Of a stretch of 64,000 nucleotides of DNA, positions 54,203-62,954 are shown piece after piece. The stretch spans positions 19,316 to 83,315 of the forward strand of contig NZ_BMSG01000033.1 in the NCBI RefSeq assembly GCF_014649035.1. Direction: 5' to 3'. The notes below the pieces were generated by a model that searched no databases, had not been told where the DNA came from, and was given only the letters and a program-made list of their open reading frames with translations. Numbering within the stretch: position 1 is the first letter of the stretch; the number at the start of each line of letters is the position of its first letter. Made by a program: the position numbers and the translations under genes. Origin of the DNA: Streptomyces sindenensis (GTDB lineage Bacteria; Actinomycetota; Actinomycetes; Streptomycetales; Streptomycetaceae).

Positions 54203-56253
54203 CGCAGTTGGTGGCCTTCCTTGTACAGGTCACGGAACAGGTCGGGAGAGATCTTGAGGACCGACTGTACGTTGATGTTCTGTCCGTTCCGAGCGCCGAG
54301 CTCCACAAGTCGCCTGTAGCTGACGGGAGATGGAAAGAGCCCAGTGTCGGAGAAGCGCAGGGCCATCGCCCGACCGCGCTCGTCGCAGGCGGAGCGGACG
54401 TGCTCGCGTTTGTAGACCCCGAGGTGCTTGAACTGCCGGTACAGACGTTCTCCGTCATCAGTTACGCACTGGTCCAGGCGGGAGCAGCCGATCACTGCGG
54501 ACACGCTGGCGCTCTTGTCGGTGCTGGCGTACCAGAGGATGCGGGCGGGGGCGGTCTCGCCCCGGGGGCGCGGGGAACGGTAGTACACATGCTCGCGGCT
54601 GAGCCCCAGCTGGTCGTCGCGTGACAGGAGCCCTTCGGGATAGCCGAACAGCTCGTAGGCCCAGGCCGGGCGGACAGGCACGAGGAAGACGGGCAGTTGC
54701 GCGTCGGTGATCTTCACGGGCCACCAGGCATGTTCGACCGCTGATGCCGCCGCTGCGGGCAGGGAGGCGGTCAATGCCGGCAGCTCGATGCCGAGCCGCC
54801 CGCTGATCGAAGCCACCCGGTCATCGAGCGCAGCACTGTCGCTGATCTGGTCGAGGACCAGGGCAACGAGCCCGGTGCCGGTCGGCCGGAAGGCGTCCTC
54901 CTCAGCGGCTGCCCGAACGGCGCGCTGCGAGTGGGGGTCGGTCAGCCGAAGAACCTCGAGGCTTTCGGCACGGCACCGCTGGCGCAGCAGGAACAGCAGC
55001 TGCCGGGCGAGGGTGGCGCCGAGGGGATGCTGCTCGTTCACACGCAGCAGCGGCACGCGCAGTTCGCCGTCGCGAGTTTCGTGACAGTAGGTGGCCAGCA
55101 ACTGGCCGTCTTTGTCGACGATCTGCTGCCGGATCCACTGGTCGGGCCGGGCTGCGAAGTCACGCAGCCGGGCCTTGAACGCCTTTTGCCTCTCCCCACC
55201 GGGCTTGTTGAGGAAGACCAACTGTTGCTGCTCCTGCCCGGAGGGCACGGCTGTGGTTGTCAGTGCGGTGCCGAGAAGACTGCCGGGCTGGTAGGCCTGT
55301 GTGCGCTTCAGCTCGTCGATGGCCACCACACTGTCGGCTGGCCGCAGGATCCGCACACCGCACACCTTCTCCGCCACCGGGCTGAGCTCCAACAAGCCGG
55401 CATCACGCGTGATCAGCAGCTGTAGGCCCGCCGCGTGGGCCTGGATGACGTAGGCAAGGTCTCCACGGTCGTTGACGGTGCGGGGCAGCTCCAGACCGAG
55501 ATCTTCCCAGGCCGTCTCGGTCAGGGTCCGGAGCATCCGGTCCTGATCGAGCTGCTCGAGCGGGGGCTGGCGGTAGTGGGAGAGCGCGTTGATCTGAATT
55601 CTGCGCTCAGCGGCGTCCCGGACGGCGTGGATCTCCTGGACAAGCTGGGGCAGGACAACCAGTTCGAGCAGGTCCACCAGCCACTGCGCGGACAGAGCCT
55701 TGGTCTCCTCCGCCCCGTTGCGCTCATAGCTGCTGTGCAGGTCGGCAAAGACATTGCAGTCCATCGCCGCAGTCGCCAGCGCGGGGGATTCCAGATGGGT
55801 GAACAGATCGGGGTGGCCGTGGCTGCGCCACCACACCACGAGCGGTTCGCGCGCTCCGCCGCGGCCATCGACCTCGGTGCGCGCCTGGAAGCCCAGCCGC
55901 GTCCACATCTTCTCGAGACCGTAGTCCTTGCGGCACTTGAGCAGGATGCCAAGCCGGTCGGCATGCCGTTCGGAGATGGCCTCGACCAGACGTCTGTTGA
56001 TGCCCTGGCCTCGGTGGGTGTCGTCGACGCACAGATGCGTCAGGCGCACACGGTCACCTGGGAGGCCGTACAGGGCGTAGCCGACGAGTCGCGTGTCCTC
56101 GACGGCGGCCAGAAGAGTGCCCCCCTCGGCGGCCTGGTGGAACGCCGCATGCGGCAGGAACCCCAGGGTCCTACGGTTGCGGTTGCCCAGGTCGATGACA
56201 GCCGCCAGTAACTCCCCTTCGTTGGGACCCACTGCCTTGATCTGCACCAGCAT
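54199..56253 (-). CDS. GNAT-PIN fusion with unassigned C-terminal domain
   Basis: 684 residues. 1-145: GNAT acetyltransferase (LTHLCVDDTHRGQGINRRLV). About 160-300: PIN nuclease with AMDCNVF (Asp165), QEIH (Glu207), NDRGDLAYVIQA (Asp265) and LLITRDAGLLEL (Asp284), the full acidic set. 300-684: unassigned, including DARP-free text motifs ILWYASTDKSASVSAVIGCS and a LGVYKREHVRSAC segment. PIN domains cut RNA; GNATs can acetylate tRNA or proteins. With the coupled ASCH gene this looks like a toxin- or defence-type operon, not one I know as characterised. Confidence 0.8.
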   Translation of the reverse strand: MLVQIKAVGPNEGELLAAVIDLGNRNRRTLGFLPHAAFHQAAEGGTLLAAVEDTRLVGYALYGLPGDRVRLTHLCVDDTHRGQGINRRLVEAISERHADRLGILLKCRKDYGLEKMWTRLGFQARTEVDGRGGAREPLVVWWRSHGHPDLFTHLESPALATAAMDCNVFADLHSSYERNGAEETKALSAQWLVDLLELVVLPQLVQEIHAVRDAAERRIQINALSHYRQPPLEQLDQDRMLRTLTETAWEDLGLELPRTVNDRGDLAYVIQAHAAGLQLLITRDAGLLELSPVAEKVCGVRILRPADSVVAIDELKRTQAYQPGSLLGTALTTTAVPSGQEQQQLVFLNKPGGERQKAFKARLRDFAARPDQWIRQQIVDKDGQLLATYCHETRDGELRVPLLRVNEQHPLGATLARQLLFLLRQRCRAESLEVLRLTDPHSQRAVRAAAEEDAFRPTGTGLVALVLDQISDSAALDDRVASISGRLGIELPALTASLPAAAASAVEHAWWPVKITDAQLPVFLVPVRPAWAYELFGYPEGLLSRDDQLGLSREHVYYRSPRPRGETAPARILWYASTDKSASVSAVIGCSRLDQCVTDDGERLYRQFKHLGVYKREHVRSACDERGRAMALRFSDTGLFPSPVSYRRLVELGARNGQNINVQSVLKISPDLFRDLYKEGHQLR

Positions 56254-56364
56254 CCCCGGCCCCCGTCTGATGATCCGTTAGGCACAGAGTGTGGTCGTCT
56301 TGGTCATCTTTGTCAGCCGAAAGTGCCGCACTTCCCTCACTAGAGGCTCAAACAGGCCGGAAAA

Positions 56365-56424
56365 CGGGGGGTCTTGGGGGTGACAGCCGCCTGCGCAGGC
56401 GGCTGTCACCCCCAAGACCCCCCG
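56365..56424. repeat. Perfect 60-bp palindrome
   Basis: Two 30-base halves meet at ctgc|gcag with no spacer, and each half is the exact complement of the other. It starts 14 bases past the stop of the small membrane-protein gene (minus strand), so it can work as a terminator. Such length with no mismatch is unusual, and it would also extrude as a cruciform. Confidence 0.92.
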
Positions 56425-56437
56425 GTGCGGTGCGGGG

Positions 56438-56638
56438 TCAGCCGATGATGGCGTGGAAGAACATCACGCCGGCTCCGAAGCCGGCGCCCGCGGCGAGGGC
56501 GGCGCCGGGCAGCGAGCGCTGGGCGAGGTAGGCCAGCACGCCGGCACCGGTGCCGGTGAGGACGCCGAGCAGGAGCACGATGGCGCTGCGCAGGCCGAGC
56601 AGCGGCTGACCAGCGGGCTGCTGGGTGTCGTGGGTCAT
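56438..56638 (-). CDS. Small membrane protein divergent from third sigma factor
   Basis: 66 residues. Short hydrophilic N-terminus (MTHDTQQPAGQPLLGL), two Gly/Ala-rich membrane segments (SAIVLLLGVLTGTGAGVLAYL; LAAGAGFGAGVMFFHAI). Transcribed away from the sigma gene, like 35794-36018 beside the first sigma gene. No known family. Confidence 0.65.
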   Translation of the reverse strand: MTHDTQQPAGQPLLGLRSAIVLLLGVLTGTGAGVLAYLAQRSLPGAALAAGAGFGAGVMFFHAIIG

Positions 56639-56862
56639 GGTGAAGTCCGTTTCTCTTCGCGGCGTTACGCCCCTGTTGGGACGTGTAGTCGTGAATGCTC
56701 TAGCCGCTGGCCGCCGCCTTTCCCTCGCTCATGGGGCTGTGATGTGAGTCACATTATTTTTCTGTGGTTTGGACGAGGGGAGGTGCGCAGCTGGTGCCTA
56801 TGACCTCTGCGACAGGCTCCAAAACGGGGCCCGTAGGGGCGGCAGAGTGCAAGGGAGCGAGC

Positions 56863-57711
56863 GTGCCGGATGAGATGTGCCTGGGGGGCGCCCCTCAGGG
56901 CCTCTTGCGGGAGGACCAAGAGCTCGAGGAGCTCAGCACCGCAAGCCTGTCGAGCCTGGAGCACACGCTCGTCGGGAACCATTCGGACGAATCCGTTTCT
57001 GTTGCGCGCCGTACCGCCGATGCCCACATCGTCGACATCCTGCGCGCCGACAACTTCCAGGGCCCGCGCTACGAGAAGACCACCACCCGGCTGATGGAGT
57101 ACGGGTGGCTGACCATCAACAAGTGGACGGGGACCGGTGAGATCTTCGCCCAGTCCCGGCGAGCCGGCCGGCCCGTCCCGCTCCGCATGACCGCACCTGA
57201 CTGGGACGCCGACGCGCGCTCCGAGGTCGCCACCGAGACCGTCGTCGCCGGCCTGGACCTGTTCCTCGAGCACGGCCTCATCCGCGGAAAGTGGAACCCG
57301 TACGGCGGCGCCAGCCTGGCCACCTACTTCGTCGGTGCCTCCATCCGCTCCTTTCGCACCGTCTATACCCGCTGGTTCCGCGGTGTACAGATGGGGCAGG
57401 CTGAGCTGGACCTGCCCCCAAGTGACCCGGACGGAGCGTCCAGCGACCGGGACATCCCCGATCAGCGCGCGACTGACCCCTTCTACGCCGCAGCCACCCA
57501 CGACGAAATCAAGCGCATCCTCCCGTACATCACCGACACCAAGGTCCGTAGAGGCCTCGCCCTACGCGCGTTGGGCCACACCCAGCAGCAGGCTGCCGCC
57601 GAGGTCGGGCTGACCGAGAAGGCGCTGGAGGGCCGCATCGGCCGGCTCCGCGCCCGCATCCTCACCGACCTGGCCGAGAAGTCTGACCTCGGGGAAGAGG
57701 GAGCACGATGA
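56863..57711 (+). CDS. Sigma-70 family factor
   Basis: 282 residues from a GTG with aaggga upstream (frame open to 56764). Region 2-like EKTTTRLMEYGWLTINKW and ATETVVAGLDLFLEHGLIRG, WNPYGGASLATYFVGASIRS. Region 4: IKRILPYITDTKVRRGLALR, then LGHTQQQAAAEVGLTEKALE, an ordinary HTH. The stop overlaps the next start (ATGA), so it is coupled to the SsgA-domain gene and may direct developmental or transfer genes (inference). Confidence 0.75.
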   Translation: MPDEMCLGGAPQGLLREDQELEELSTASLSSLEHTLVGNHSDESVSVARRTADAHIVDILRADNFQGPRYEKTTTRLMEYGWLTINKWTGTGEIFAQSRRAGRPVPLRMTAPDWDADARSEVATETVVAGLDLFLEHGLIRGKWNPYGGASLATYFVGASIRSFRTVYTRWFRGVQMGQAELDLPPSDPDGASSDRDIPDQRATDPFYAAATHDEIKRILPYITDTKVRRGLALRALGHTQQQAAAEVGLTEKALEGRIGRLRARILTDLAEKSDLGEEGAR

Positions 57712-59174
57712 CCGTCCGGAAGGGCGAACCTATGGACCACCTCGCTGCGACTGATGAAGAATTCGACGCGCTGCTCGACGCCTCCAGTCTGGGAGCCCCG
57801 CACGTCGTCTCCGCCTCCGGCGACATTCCCGCCACCGCTCGGCGCTGTATGGCACACGCTGCCAGCCAGCCGCAGAGGTGGCCCGGCATGCCCGACAACA
57901 CCTCACACCCACAGCAGAACGACGAAGCCGACAGCCGCCCTGCCGCGCCCACGGATACGGAACGGGCAGTGCAAGAAGTCCAGCCGATTCCCCGTGGGGC
58001 CCTGCTCGGGGCAGCAAGCAACGGCAAGAGCGCGATCTTGGCTGCCCTCTTCGCCTATCGGTGGCACAGCCTCGGCAGCAGTCGTCAACCGCTCCCGCTA
58101 CAGCCCTGGTCGGAGCACGCCACATCCGGCCTACTCCGCAGCACACTGTGGCCGACGGGCGGACTCGACGAAGCCGTCAGGGCAAGCAGAGTGCAACGCG
58201 GCACCTCCCGCGGCGACGGGACGTTGATCTTCTACAGGCGCCAGGAAACGCAGCCGTGGCCCAACGTGTTGGTCTCTGCGCTGCGCAACCCAAGCGGCGA
58301 AACACGGGCGATCCTTCCCTTCACCGGCGTCTGCCGGAAGGTAATGCAGCAACTGCTCGCGCCTGACATCCAAATGCACACATCCCTTCCCCCCCACACC
58401 CTCGGCTGGACGTGGACGGAGCGGAAACAGCAGAGACTACGAAACCTGCGGCATGCGATCGAGCCATGGGTGCACCCTGTGCAACCCTTGTTCAGTACTA
58501 CGCCAGCAGGTCTTCTCGTGCGTCCCGCACCAGTCGCACGCCTGCACATCGCGCGCTTCACCACTGACGCCTACATGGCGGTCGGCGGCGGACTGCTGGT
58601 CCCGAAGACAAATGGTGCGCCTCAGTACCGTCCCTGCGCCCGAGACAGCAGCAGAAGAGGTCGTGACCGGAAGCAACTCGTTGGCGCAGGCAGCATGACA
58701 CTGCGGCAGACGTTGGTTGACGGGGCATACGAACTGTCCGCAGAACTACCTATGTTGTTGCACCTCGAACCACGTGAGTCACTGACGTTGACCTCAAGCT
58801 TGCACACCCGGCTGACATATCGCGTATCTGATCCCTACGCAGTGGAAGCGTGCTTTCGGGCAGACGACCAAAGCGAAACAGTGTGGATCTTTGCCCGGGA
58901 CTTGCTGAGAGAGGGACTGGAAGGCAGAAACGGGCTCGGCGATGTCTCTGTCTGGCCCGACGCTGCGAAGGGAGCACGAACAAGAGTTTTTGTCCGGCTC
59001 TCCTCTCCGGAGGGATCCGCGCTGCTGTCCGCTGCGTACGCCGACATGCGAGCGTTCCTCGAAGCTGGCAGCAGCCTGGTCGCCTACGGCGCAGAGCATT
59101 CGCATCTCTTGCCAGCGCTCAACGCATTGGAGGCGACGCTAGGAGAGCTGGCACGGCCTGGCCTGTGCGACTAG
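57708..59174 (+). CDS. Sigma-linked protein with C-terminal SsgA-family domain
   Basis: 488 codons in one open frame. The first 55 residues (MDHLAATDEEFDALLDASSL) are tied to the sigma gene by a 4-base overlap. A 270-residue middle section has no recognised domain. The last 150 residues, from Met at 58695 (MTLRQTLVDGAYELSAELPM), are an SsgA-like protein: YRVSDPYAVEACFRADD, WIFARDLLREGLEG, GDVSVWPDAA and VFVRLSSPEGSALL. SsgA proteins guide septation in sporulating actinomycetes and are normally 130-150 residues alone. Either a true fusion or two genes in one frame; the middle codon use is less typical. Confidence 0.65.
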   Translation: MTVRKGEPMDHLAATDEEFDALLDASSLGAPHVVSASGDIPATARRCMAHAASQPQRWPGMPDNTSHPQQNDEADSRPAAPTDTERAVQEVQPIPRGALLGAASNGKSAILAALFAYRWHSLGSSRQPLPLQPWSEHATSGLLRSTLWPTGGLDEAVRASRVQRGTSRGDGTLIFYRRQETQPWPNVLVSALRNPSGETRAILPFTGVCRKVMQQLLAPDIQMHTSLPPHTLGWTWTERKQQRLRNLRHAIEPWVHPVQPLFSTTPAGLLVRPAPVARLHIARFTTDAYMAVGGGLLVPKTNGAPQYRPCARDSSRRGRDRKQLVGAGSMTLRQTLVDGAYELSAELPMLLHLEPRESLTLTSSLHTRLTYRVSDPYAVEACFRADDQSETVWIFARDLLREGLEGRNGLGDVSVWPDAAKGARTRVFVRLSSPEGSALLSAAYADMRAFLEAGSSLVAYGAEHSHLLPALNALEATLGELARPGLCD

Positions 59175-59420
59175 ACAGTTCAGTGGCACCTATCGTGCGG
59201 TCGACTCGACAGTGTGCCGAAGCACGACAGGTGTCACCAGCGCGGTCCGCTGACCTCTGGCTGAAGCCACTACGAAGCAGCGTGACTGTCACCAACGAGG
59301 CCGTGTTGTTGTCATCGACGCCGGATTGGCACGCGTGTTGTCACTACCTGCGGCGGAGCCCTGCCCCTGCGATGGACTCGAGTGGAGACCGCCCTGGTCG
59401 CGTGCCGGAGGAGCCCGAGG

Positions 59421-59894
59421 TCAGTCGGGAGGGGGTTGGGTGGGCGGTGGCCCGATCGAAGTCTGCTCGTGGCCCCCTGCCCATTGGCTGACCTGTTCGG
59501 TGCCCACTTCTTCAATGGCGGCGAGCAACAGGGCCCGCGCTTGGTCGTCCCGCTCGCCCACTGAGAGCAGCCGGTAGCGGTTGACCCCACGGCGCAGGGA
59601 CTCCCGGGCCTGTGCCGCCAACACCCAGCGTGGACCAGGGGCGAAGACCTGGCGGAACCCGGTACAGAACAGGGCGACCCCGGCAGCAATCGTCGTCACC
59701 CACGCTGGGGCGTGTAGGCCAGCTGCTACCACCGTCGCGGAAGCGCTGGTCAGCGCACCGAGTTCGATCGCGCGGTGCGCGCGCCGCGCGGCATCTCGCC
59801 TGCGCTGGTAGAACGCCAACTCCTGCTCGGCCAGTGCAAGCAGTGGGTCGGAGGCGGAGGTCCAGGCATCAGGGTCCGGAGTCGGTCTGCGCAT
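59421..59894 (-). CDS. DUF4231/SLATT-like membrane protein
   Basis: 157 residues from MRRPTPDPDAW; an upstream GTG at 59945 is possible. Cytosolic helix LAEQELAFYQRRRDAARRAH, then two membrane segments (LGALTSASATVVAAGLHAP; WVTTIAAGVALFCTGF) and a long C-terminal helix (VLAAQARESLRRGVNRYRLL). This matches the two-TM SLATT/DUF4231 layout, whose members include suspected pore-forming effectors of nucleotide-signalling defence. No sensor enzyme is seen nearby. The neighbour on the minus strand is the broken tpg. Confidence 0.65.
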   Translation of the reverse strand: MRRPTPDPDAWTSASDPLLALAEQELAFYQRRRDAARRAHRAIELGALTSASATVVAAGLHAPAWVTTIAAGVALFCTGFRQVFAPGPRWVLAAQARESLRRGVNRYRLLSVGERDDQARALLLAAIEEVGTEQVSQWAGGHEQTSIGPPPTQPPPD

Positions 59895-60055
59895 GCCAGC
59901 ATCATCATCACCGGCGCGGGTCGGTGTCAGCCGATTCGTCAACACGCAAGCTCATCAGCCCCAAGGCCGATCTTGGTGCCAGCAAGCCTGCCTCTGTGAC
60001 TCCTATCGCGCTTCGGCACAGACAGGTAGGTGCCGGGCCTGCGGCTGGTGTCCGG

Positions 60056-60325
60056 TCAGTAGTCGAGGTCGAGGTCGAGGTAGTCGATGTCGTTGAGAGT
60101 GACATCGGAGAGACCTGCCGCTCGGTGTCCGCCGTCCTGGAAGTAGATCTCTTTAACCGGGCCCGGGTCTCCACCATCATGATCCCACCGGATGCGGCGG
60201 CCTGCTTCTGCCGACGTTTGCGGACCATGTGCTGCCAGCGCTGCCGTACGGCGTCGTCGATCTTCGCGGCGACGTCGGCGCGGGCGTGCTTGCGGGCGCC
60301 GCGCCGGTAGCGGTTGACGGAGCCG
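60056..60325 (-). pseudogene. tpg: Truncated, internally deleted second tpg
   Basis: Two pieces in different frames align with Tpg. Piece 1: AGSVNRYRRGARKHARADVA then AVRQRWQHMVRKRRQKQAAA and IMMVETRAR, matching residues about 47-105. Piece 2: KEIYFQDGGHRAAGL then VTLNDIDYLDLDLDY, the C-terminus. The FGYTAA.GSTD block with the priming Thr is missing, and the first 46 residues are replaced by unrelated sequence. Downstream flank also resembles that of the intact tpg. It lies 3.7 kb from the telomere. Confidence 0.88.
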
Positions 60326-60328
60326 GCG

Positions 60329-60560
60329 GTGACGGACTACCTCTGCTGCTGGTACTGCCCGGCCTTGCGGCTTCTGCGCGAGGGATTCCTGGTTGCCGAC
60401 CGGCCCAGCAGGAGCTGGCCCTTCGTCGCCGCCGACGGGTTCCGCTACACCACGGACGGCAGGATCCCGGTCTGCGTGCATCCGGGCCGGGTAGGGTTTC
60501 AGCCGGAACGGACAGCCCCTCCGCCCGCCTCCGCGCTGGCGTCTGATCCGGGCCTGGACC
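60329..60560 (+). pseudogene. N-terminal piece of a decayed gene
   Basis: VTDYLCCWYCPALRLLREGF, then VADRPSRSWPFVAADGFRYT and VCVHPGRVGFQPE read like protein, with Cys clusters, after which the frame loses coding character. The likely continuation lies in another frame at 60624. Overlaps the 5' end of the tpg remnant on the other strand. Confidence 0.4.
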
Positions 60561-60623
60561 CGGCGCAGACTCCGGCTGGGCACCGCCGCTGGTGGTGGCG
60601 GAAGCGGATGCGCCCTCGACGAC

Positions 60624-61058
60624 GTGTACGGCACCAAGTCGGCGGATCTGCTGGCCGAGTACGGCGGCCGCCGAGTCCTGGTCGAGGTGAAGTCGGCGAA
60701 CAACCGAGCAGCGCAGAGCCTGCCCGACAAGCTGCTCAAGCACCTGAACACCTGGCCCGGTCTGACCGGGACCGAGCCTGTTGACGGCGGCGTCCTGGTG
60801 GTGAACCACCAGATCAAGCTCCCACCCGCGCAGCGGGACGCTGAGGTCTACACCGACCGCGTGTTCGCCGACGCGCTGACCGTGCCGGTGATCGGCAGCG
60901 CCCGTCTGTTCGACTGGTGGCGCCGCGAAGACTGGGATGCCGTGCGACACGCCGTCTTCGGCGACACCGGCGGCGCGCAGCCTTCCGAGCTCGTCGTGCC
61001 GGATGCCGATCCGAAGGCGTCCGGGCGGACCGACCTGCTCTCGCGCCTACGCCGGTAG
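60624..61058 (+). CDS. PD-(D/E)XK-like nuclease fragment
   Basis: 144 codons from GTG 60624; in-frame sequence continues upstream to 60495 without a better start. YGTKSADLLAEYGGRRVLVEVK has the Asp...ExK arrangement (LVEVKSAN) of PD-(D/E)XK nucleases. The rest includes VDGGVLVVNHQIKLPP and VYTDRVFADALTVPVIG. It reads as the C-terminal domain of a larger protein whose front has decayed, so probably not functional. Confidence 0.5.
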   Translation: MYGTKSADLLAEYGGRRVLVEVKSANNRAAQSLPDKLLKHLNTWPGLTGTEPVDGGVLVVNHQIKLPPAQRDAEVYTDRVFADALTVPVIGSARLFDWWRREDWDAVRHAVFGDTGGAQPSELVVPDADPKASGRTDLLSRLRR

Positions 61059-61179
61059 CCGGCAAATGCCTGAGCACGAGGGGCCACAACGTCTACCGCC
61101 AACGAGCACTACTCTGCTGGCGGTTCTGAATCATTCGGGCGGAGCGTGCGTCCGAGCGGATTGCGGGTGAGGGGCGTTC

Positions 61180-62175
61180 TCAAAGGTCGTGCAGGGTGGC
61201 TTCAAGCGCCTCCACGATGCCGCCGTGGGCTGCCGGTGCGACCCTGTGAGCCCGCCCTACGGGGGCGGGGGCCTGGTCCGCGATGCGGTCCAGTACGCGC
61301 ACGAAGTTCTTGTCTGCGGTGAGGAAGGCCTCGCAGTCCGGCAGGTAGGCGGCGTGCTGGACGTCGATGGGGTTTCCGTTGGTGATTTTCATGTCCGCCT
61401 GCACGGTGTCGGCAGCCCATCGGAGCCAGGTGCGCGGCATGTGCGTTGCTTCCACCTCGTACAACCAGAACCGGTTGAAGGCCTCCCGTGAGGCGCACAT
61501 GGCGTGGAGGTCCACCCGTGCGCCTACCCAGTCGGCGTAGGTGGTGTCTTCATGCGTGAGAGCGGCCCGACGGCCCTTCCAGAAGGCAAGCCAGTACACC
61601 TCCTGGCTGTAGGGCCGCCATGCCGCGATCTTCTCGCCGGGCACCCATCCGGCCTGCTGCTCCGCTGTCGTCTCCTCACTCGGTGACAACGTGATCATAG
61701 AGAGGTCACGCAGATTGAACTTGCCTTCCCGCCAGACCTCTTGCTGCTCCTTTTGATTTTCGACGAGGAGCTGCACCGTGCGTGCGGTTCGCCGGGCCGG
61801 CTCCGCGACGCGCAATCGTTCGTGCTGCTCCAGAGCCTCCCGCCAGACTCTCTTGGTCCAGTACGTGCGCCATGTCGCCTCGCGTCCGGTGTCGGGAACT
61901 GCCCGCAGCCATTCCGGGTGCAGCCGCCGCACCTCTGAGATGACCTCGGCGCCCTCCCGGTCGGCCTCGCTGCGCAACCGCTCGTCCGTCGCCGTCATCA
62001 TGGCCTCGATGATGGCCGCCCGTATATCCGAACGGGGATGCTGGAGCACCTCGAGCAGGACGCTCGGAGCAGTCACCACCCGGTGCCCAAGGGAATGGGT
62101 AAGCGCCCTGAACTGCTTCCCCGCCCTCGCATCCCCCAGGTAGGACCAGATGTTGTTGTCGAGCATGATTCTCAC
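61180..62175 (-). CDS. PIN-like nuclease domain protein
   Basis: 331 residues from a GTG (ATG three codons in). The first residues RIMLDNNIWSYL and the C-terminal NPIDVQHAAYLPDCEAFLTA DKNF block place conserved acidic residues as in PIN domains. A long helical middle insertion (about 60-230) makes it larger than ordinary VapC toxins (about 130). No antitoxin gene is adjacent. Probably a stand-alone RNase or defence effector (inference). Confidence 0.65.
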   Translation of the reverse strand: MRIMLDNNIWSYLGDARAGKQFRALTHSLGHRVVTAPSVLLEVLQHPRSDIRAAIIEAMMTATDERLRSEADREGAEVISEVRRLHPEWLRAVPDTGREATWRTYWTKRVWREALEQHERLRVAEPARRTARTVQLLVENQKEQQEVWREGKFNLRDLSMITLSPSEETTAEQQAGWVPGEKIAAWRPYSQEVYWLAFWKGRRAALTHEDTTYADWVGARVDLHAMCASREAFNRFWLYEVEATHMPRTWLRWAADTVQADMKITNGNPIDVQHAAYLPDCEAFLTADKNFVRVLDRIADQAPAPVGRAHRVAPAAHGGIVEALEATLHDL

Positions 62176-62385
62176 GCCGCCGCCCTTTCCTTCGGACTCC
62201 TACCTGCACTCGCCGCCTCCGGGGGGCTGTAGAAGCTTCTCATCTTGGCAGTTCAGCCACTGCCTTCGTCCCTCACCGAGGAACCCTCGGTTTCGACGTT
62301 GACGACCAACTGACAGCTGGACCTCACCGGTTCCGGGCCGGGAAGGAAGCGGCTCGTGGCCCGGCGTCGCTTCTCGGGACCGTCC

Positions 62386-62830
62386 CTACTGCATCGCCGC
62401 GTAGTCGTTCGGGGCCTTGCGGAGGATCTCGATCATCTGGGCCTCGGGCAGCTTCCGGAATGCCACCGCGGACGAGTGCGCGATCTTCCGGAAGAGGATG
62501 TCAGAAGGGATCGGCGGAAGGCCGGCGAAGAGGGGGTGACGTTCCGGTCCGGCGCCTCGCTGAACTCACGGTGCAGCAGCCACACCGTCTCGGCGAACAG
62601 GGGGCACGCGGTCTCGTGCTTGCTCCACAGGCACCGCAGCGCGTCGCCGCCGGAGTCCCGGTTGATGAAGCCCCAGACGTACGACATCTCGGCCGTCTTA
62701 TCCGGGAGCTTGTCATCGTTCAGGTAGCGGACCCACTCATTCAGGATGTCCTAGCGCAGTGCGCTGCGATCAGGCTCGTCGGTGCTTTGCTCGGTCGTAA
62801 GCTGGAGAAGGGCTCATCATCAAAGGTCAT
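62386..62830 (-). pseudogene. Decayed hypothetical gene with two frameshifts
   Basis: Three frames join to one protein: MTFDDEPFSSLRPSKAPTSL to HCAR, then DILNEWVRYLNDDKLPDKTA to HREFSEAPDRNVTP, then LFAGLPPIPSDILFRKIAHS to PNDYAAMQ and a stop. The first shift is near 62751 (a lost base after gctag) and the second in a C run near 62538. I do not recognise the family. About 147 residues when repaired. Confidence 0.65.
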
Positions 62831-62954
62831 CCGCCGACGGTAGCGAGAGAGCACCGCCACGCCACAGCGCCCGCGCGTCAGCACGAACGAGCGCCTCCGC
62901 GACGCTTCCCTTGGCGCTACTCTGGCTGTCCGAGCGTGACCGCAGGAGGGGCAG

